The notes beneath the pieces are model-generated. The model saw only the letters and a list, made by a program, of their open reading frames with translations. It was not told the DNA's origin and ran no database searches. Shown here in pieces: positions 60,752 through 64,000 of a DNA stretch of 64,000 bases; the first letter of the stretch is position 1, and each line of letters opens with the position of its first letter. This DNA comes from CAVPDE01 sp964580575. Lineage in GTDB: Bacteria > Desulfobacterota > DSM-4660 > Desulfatiglandales > HGW-15. A program made the position numbers and the translations under genes. The stretch spans positions 5,284 to 69,283 of the forward strand of contig CAZOLJ010000014.1 in the NCBI GenBank assembly GCA_964580575.1. Direction: 5' to 3'.

Positions 60752-61897
60752 TTATCCGTAGTTCCAGGCGTCGGGAATATCGGCGAGAGGAATCACCCGG
60801 ATCTTTTCGCTGAGAGGATAGGCTGCTTTCCCAGGATAGACGACCCACAGCCGCTCCAATTCAAGGTCTTCAACTGCCGTCTTCATGGATCGGGTCAACC
60901 GGGGGGCGTCTTCATACTTGAATTCCACTCCCCAGTTTTGTCCACGAGCCTGCCAGAAAAGATCGAGTTCCGCGCCGGCGTGGGTGTTCCAGAAATAGAT
61001 ATCCCCATCTTCCTTTCCCAAGGTTCGGCAGACGCCATCCAGGGCAAACCCCTCCCAGGAGGCTCCGAGCCGAGGCGAAGTGTGTAGCTGCTCCGTGGTC
61101 TCAATGGACAGCAAGGCGTGGAACAACCCGGAGTCGCGCAGGTACAATTTCGGCCGCTTCACCAGACGTTTCCCGATGTTGACAAACCAGGGCTGGAGGA
61201 TGCGGACCATGAACGTGCCTTCCAGAATATCGCAGTACTTCCGGACGGTCATGTCGGAGATGCCGAAGGAACGGCCCAACTCCGCATAGTTCAGGATATG
61301 GCCGTGGTAATGGCTCAGCATGGTCCAGAAGCGGCGAAGCGTCCGGGCGGGGATCGTGATCCCCAACTGGGGGATGTCCCGTTCCAGAAAGGTCGTCACG
61401 TATTGGTTCCGCCAGAGCAGGCTTTCATCGTCCGATGCCGCCAGGAAGGATCGGGGCAATCCTCCTCGCCACCACAGGGTCTTGATGGCCCCGGGATCGA
61501 TATCGCTGAGGCGAAATCCTCCCAATTGAAGGTAGGCGATCCTCCCGGCCAGGGATTCCGAACTCTGGCGAATCAAATCCCGAGAGGCGCTTCCAAGGAT
61601 GATGAACTTGCGACCTTTTCCTTGATCCACCAGATAGCGCAGGAGCGGAAAAAGGTCGGGCAACCGCTGGATCTCGTCGATGACGATGAGTCCCGTCAGG
61701 TCTTCCAGTGCGAGCTGAGGCTGTTCCAGACGGGCAAGATCCTGGGGATTTTCCAGATCGAAATAGGAATCGGCGGCAAGCGTTCGAGCCAGCGTCGTTT
61801 TTCCACACTGCCGGGGGCCAAGAATCGCCGTCACGGGAAATGCGGACATGAGCCTGGTTAATGTGACCCGATCCGTTTTTCTGTCAATAATCTTCAT
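60752..61897 (-). CDS. AAA+ ATPase with DUF4143 C-terminal domain
   Basis: The 381-residue protein has Walker A GPRQCGKTT, Walker B LIVIDEIQRLPDLFP and the sensor GSASRDLIRQS, followed by a DUF4143 domain (helix-turn-helix and nuclease-like fold, ending GVEFKYED). Proteins of this type are common accessory genes of unknown function. It precedes radC in the same direction and belongs to the accessory block between the transposon remnant and lipB. Confidence 0.9.
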   Translation of the reverse strand: MKIIDRKTDRVTLTRLMSAFPVTAILGPRQCGKTTLARTLAADSYFDLENPQDLARLEQPQLALEDLTGLIVIDEIQRLPDLFPLLRYLVDQGKGRKFIILGSASRDLIRQSSESLAGRIAYLQLGGFRLSDIDPGAIKTLWWRGGLPRSFLAASDDESLLWRNQYVTTFLERDIPQLGITIPARTLRRFWTMLSHYHGHILNYAELGRSFGISDMTVRKYCDILEGTFMVRILQPWFVNIGKRLVKRPKLYLRDSGLFHALLSIETTEQLHTSPRLGASWEGFALDGVCRTLGKEDGDIYFWNTHAGAELDLFWQARGQNWGVEFKYEDAPRLTRSMKTAVEDLELERLWVVYPGKAAYPLSEKIRVIPLADIPDAWNYG

Positions 61898-62320
61898 CGT
61901 TGCAGCCTAAACGAGTTGAGTTGAAAAATCAAGCTCTATATTTTATATTTCAATGAAGAAGTGCGGTCTACAGAATGACTACGGGCTAAGTAACCATTTC
62001 GAAATCGTCCATGCCGGCAAATTCTCCCATGCCTGCGTGAGGACGGGCAGAGCGGGAGCACCCCTAACCATGCCGATTCATCCAACTTGTCCACCTGCGG
62101 TATTTTCCGGAGAACACAAATACACCCAATCCTTTGATATGAAGAATAAACCTGCGATTCCCTCTACGAAGAGCATATTCGCAACCCTTCCTTGATGATC
62201 AACGTATCTGCGCGGTTCAAAATCCCCTATTCTCACATTAGCAAAGGAGACACGGGGGGACTTGCGTCGCTGTTCCACACTAGCAGGGGGGGATAGACGA
62301 GTGGTGGGAGCGTGGCAAGG
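61898..62320. other. 423-bp intergenic region with nothing recognised
   Basis: It is AT-rich near 61930-61960, the likely promoter area of the DUF4143 gene. Short open frames here have no ribosome site or family resemblance. Confidence 0.5.
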
Positions 62321-63022
62321 TCAGGGGGAAGGAGCAAAAGAGGGCAGGGTGTCAAGAAGTTCGCTGAGGGAGATGTGCTCGGTTTTCAAATCGAAGATGT
62401 CCTCGAAGCAGGTGACGGTTTTCTTCTTCACTTCTTCCAAGGGTATGCGCCTGCGAAGAAGCGAGGATAGGGAAAGGATCTGAACGTTTTTGAGGCCGCA
62501 AGAGTGGATCATGTCATAGTAGGAGAGTTTCGGAGCGACATTGAGGGCAAACCCGTGTAGCGTAATCCCTCGTCGGAGAGCGATCCCTACAAAGCCCAGC
62601 TTGGCCTCTTTCACCCACACCCCACGATTCAGAGAACTTCTTTGAGCCGGCAGCCCGTAGCTCTTCAGGACACAGATCATCACTTCCTCGAGGCGATCGA
62701 CGAAATCAACGACCCCCAGCTTGAGGCGCTCAAGAAAGAAAATAGGGTATCCGAGGAGCTGCCCTGGCCCGTGATAGGTCACGTCTCCGCCCCTTTCGAT
62801 GGAGACGCAGTCAATCCCCTGGTCCCTGAGAACGGTTTCAGACACCAGGATATTCTCCTTCTTGGCGTTTTTTCCTAGGGTGAAAACATGAGGATGCTCG
62901 AGGAGAAGCAGGACATCTGCAGACAGCCCTGCCTGTTTTGCCTCATGTATCCTGTGCTGGAGATCCCAGGCTTCCTGATAGGCTATGGTGCCCAGATCGA
63001 CGATCAACACCTTGTTGGTCAT
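62321..63022 (-). CDS. lipB: octanoyl-[acyl-carrier-protein]:protein N-octanoyltransferase LipB
   Basis: The 233-residue protein has the LipB motifs RGGDVTYHGPGQLLGYPI, the catalytic lysine in EAKLGFVGIALRRG and the active-site cysteine in HSCGLKN. It transfers octanoate from acyl carrier protein to lipoyl domains, such as that of the E2 protein at 37-38 kb, in the first step of lipoate synthesis. The ATG at 63022 has AGAAGG nine bases upstream; an ATG three codons earlier abuts it. No lipA gene is next to it. Confidence 0.94.
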   Translation of the reverse strand: MTNKVLIVDLGTIAYQEAWDLQHRIHEAKQAGLSADVLLLLEHPHVFTLGKNAKKENILVSETVLRDQGIDCVSIERGGDVTYHGPGQLLGYPIFFLERLKLGVVDFVDRLEEVMICVLKSYGLPAQRSSLNRGVWVKEAKLGFVGIALRRGITLHGFALNVAPKLSYYDMIHSCGLKNVQILSLSSLLRRRIPLEEVKKKTVTCFEDIFDLKTEHISLSELLDTLPSFAPSP

Positions 63023-63080
63023 CCGTTGCATCCTTCTTGGGTCCTACTTGGTGTTTTCTCTCACTAAACCCTTTGAGGTT

Positions 63081-63167
63081 TGTCATTTCGATCCCGCTCA
63101 ACGAGCGGGAGAGAAATCTTTCGTTAGCCACGTGTTATTAAGATCTCTCCCTTCGGTCGAGATGACG
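63081..63167. repeat. long inverted repeat between lipB and the acylase remnant
   Basis: TGTCATTTCGATCCCGCTCA at the left and GGTCGAGATGACGGA at the right, with inner GAGAAATCTT and AAGATCTCTC, form a palindrome of a type often dispersed in related genomes. Confidence 0.6.
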
Positions 63168-63196
63168 GACGATGGCTGAGACACTGTACTTCGGGG

Positions 63197-63634
63197 TCAG
63201 TGTGAGAAGCGCTCGGCTGTGCTCTTTGATGGCTTTGTCGCTAAACCACCAGTACACCTTGTCACCGGGTCGAGCAACGCTGCATGTTTCCTGGCATTCC
63301 TCAGAAACCCTATAGTCTTCATCCGGATCGCCAGGGGCCGGGCTTCTTCCCCGGCCATTTCACAGATTCTTCCTGCGGCAAAAAGCCGGGTGAGCTCCAT
63401 CTGGAATAGCCTGTCCTGGGCTGTGACGAAGCCCTGTGCCATGACCGCGTCATGGATGTCCTGGGCATAGAGATAGGCCATTCCTTTCTCATCGCGATGG
63501 ACCGTTACCGGGGCCTTTAACCCGGGCAGAGTCAGCGTCCCTTCCGACTCAAAAGAGTTCAGGAAAGAACAGGCGCTGATGCCGAAAGCGAGGAGGATCA
63601 GGCCGAGGAACAGGAGTCTTCCGGGAGTTTTCAT
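63197..63634 (-). pseudogene. truncated penicillin/acylhomoserine-lactone acylase, N-terminal remnant
   Basis: From ATG 63634 (GAGGT upstream) there is a lipoprotein signal peptide (FGISAC, Cys22) and the start of a penicillin-amidase alpha chain: VHRDEKGMAYLYA and AQDRLFQMELTRLFAAGRI. After about residue 120 the similarity ends and 20 unrelated residues lead to a stop. The usual length is near 750, so the beta chain and its catalytic serine are absent. It is a decayed gene, though its message may still be translated. Confidence 0.8.
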
Positions 63635-63755
63635 TCTAGAACCTCTTTTCAAGAAGGAGTTTGGGGAAGGGCAAATGATAAACCAGCTATTTCGAGGAAG
63701 AATATTCCCAAGAATCCGACAGAGTCAAGCTAAAGAACGGCCGATTTCTTTGTTC

Positions 63756-63783
63756 TTGACATTGGTTAACCGTGATGTACACT
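63756..63783 (+). promoter_or_regulatory. sigma70-like promoter of the TPP riboswitch transcript
   Basis: TTGACA (63756-63761), a 16-base spacer and TACACT (63778-63783). The start point near 63790 coincides with the first base of the riboswitch P1 stem. Confidence 0.65.
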
Positions 63784-63790
63784 GAGTTTG

Positions 63791-63876
63791 TCGCTAGGGG
63801 TGGCCCACTGAGAGTCCCGCCGATGGCGGGGTAACCCTTAAGACCTGATCTGGGTAATGCCAGCGGAGGGAAGCGA
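63791..63876 (+). promoter_or_regulatory. thiamine pyrophosphate (TPP) riboswitch
   Basis: The THI-box elements are in order: P1 strand TCGCT (63791-63795) pairing with AGCGA (63872-63876), GGGGTGGCC, the CTGAGA loop (63808-63813), and ACCCTTAAGACCTGATCTGG followed by GTAATGCCAGCGGAGGGAA. It controls a thiamine synthesis or transport gene on the plus strand, past the window edge, by forming a terminator when TPP is bound. Confidence 0.95.
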
Positions 63877-63916
63877 TAGGCATCAAAAAGTATGGGTTCT
63901 TCTCAATGTGCATGGG

Positions 63917-63947
63917 CCGCTTTTCCCTCCGGGGGAGCGGTTTTTTT
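63917..63947 (+). terminator. intrinsic terminator of the TPP riboswitch expression platform
   Basis: CCGCTTTTCC (63917-63926) pairs, with G-T pairs, with GGGGGAGCGG (63931-63940); seven T follow. It lies 40 bases after the aptamer, the usual arrangement for a termination-type TPP switch. Confidence 0.8.
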
Positions 63948-63949
63948 AT

Positions 63950-64000
63950 GTGTGCCGAGCATGTTCGACAGCTCGGGGGTGAAAGTCCCTTTGACAACCT
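63950..64000 (+). mobile_element. probable 5' end of a group II intron, cut by window edge
   Basis: Directly after the terminator T-run the sequence begins GTGTG, the group II 5' end consensus (GUGYG), and continues with GCCGAGCATG and GGGGGTGAAAGTCCC, which resembles domain I sequence of bacterial group II introns. Group IIC introns insert just behind terminator hairpins, which fits. Only 51 bases are visible; an open reading frame from ATG 63948 is the alternative but has no ribosome site. Confidence 0.5.

Noticed and set aside
61953..62195. 80-residue open frame between the DUF4143 gene and lipB
   Set aside because: No ribosome site and no recognisable motif; composition looks non-coding.
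63948..64000. Start of a protein-coding thiamine gene at ATG 63948
   Set aside because: No ribosome site lies between the terminator T-run and this ATG, and the bases fit a group II intron start better; it stays as the main alternative.
1..64000. CRISPR arrays, tRNA or rRNA genes
   Set aside because: No regularly spaced direct repeats, cloverleaf tRNA or conserved rRNA segments were found on reading both strands.

Overview
The window looks like a chromosomal segment of an anaerobic or facultative bacterium from the old Deltaproteobacteria (Desulfobacterota). This rests on gene content only: a tungsten-type aldehyde:ferredoxin oxidoreductase, an RseC-YHS fusion, PEGA/FGE surface proteins, D-glutamate cyclase with PxpABC, a large branched-chain amino-acid-type importer, and several short dispersed palindromic repeats. 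No rRNA or tRNA gene was seen, so genus-level placement is not possible.

Layout. 1-9.6 kb: two minus-strand operons. One encodes PEGA/TPR/FGE envelope proteins and a lipoprotein; the other is a MoxR-DUF58-VWA module led by an HtrA-like protease. 9.9-14.7 kb: an unrecognised 424-residue protein that abuts a wrecked NCS2 permease, an RseC-YHS fusion, an orphan globin-coupled histidine kinase and a D-glutamate cyclase family protein. 15-19.7 kb: a complete LivKHMGF-type importer with its own sigma70-like promoter. 19.7-32.6 kb: Trk potassium uptake, Pit phosphate transport with its DUF47 partner, 5-oxoprolinase PxpABC, small metabolic genes, an M1 aminopeptidase and a cold-shock protein. 32.9-35.5 kb: aldehyde:ferredoxin oxidoreductase and a small nucleotidyltransferase pair.

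35.7-57.8 kb is the most coherent part. A 2-oxoacid dehydrogenase complex (E1 alpha, E1 beta, E2, E3) is read leftward. A GlpSTPQUV-like polyol ABC importer, a zinc polyol dehydrogenase, an FGGY sugar kinase and a GntR regulator are read rightward. Triosephosphate isomerase, a class II aldolase, transketolase and transaldolase form a third, leftward operon, followed upstream by an iron alcohol dehydrogenase. The three promoters that would drive these operons carry the same 16-bp AT-rich near-palindrome at the same place relative to the -35 box. This suggests one regulon taking an external polyol through a pentulose phosphate, the non-oxidative pentose phosphate reactions and lower glycolysis to acetyl-CoA.

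58-64 kb is accessory DNA: a decayed REP-associated tyrosine transposase element with 29-bp inverted ends and an internal 371-bp tandem duplication, a small nucleoside-hydrolase-fold protein, a RadC-family protein, a DUF4143 ATPase, LipB and a truncated penicillin acylase. At the right edge a promoter, a TPP riboswitch and its terminator are followed at once by what looks like the 5' end of a group II intron.
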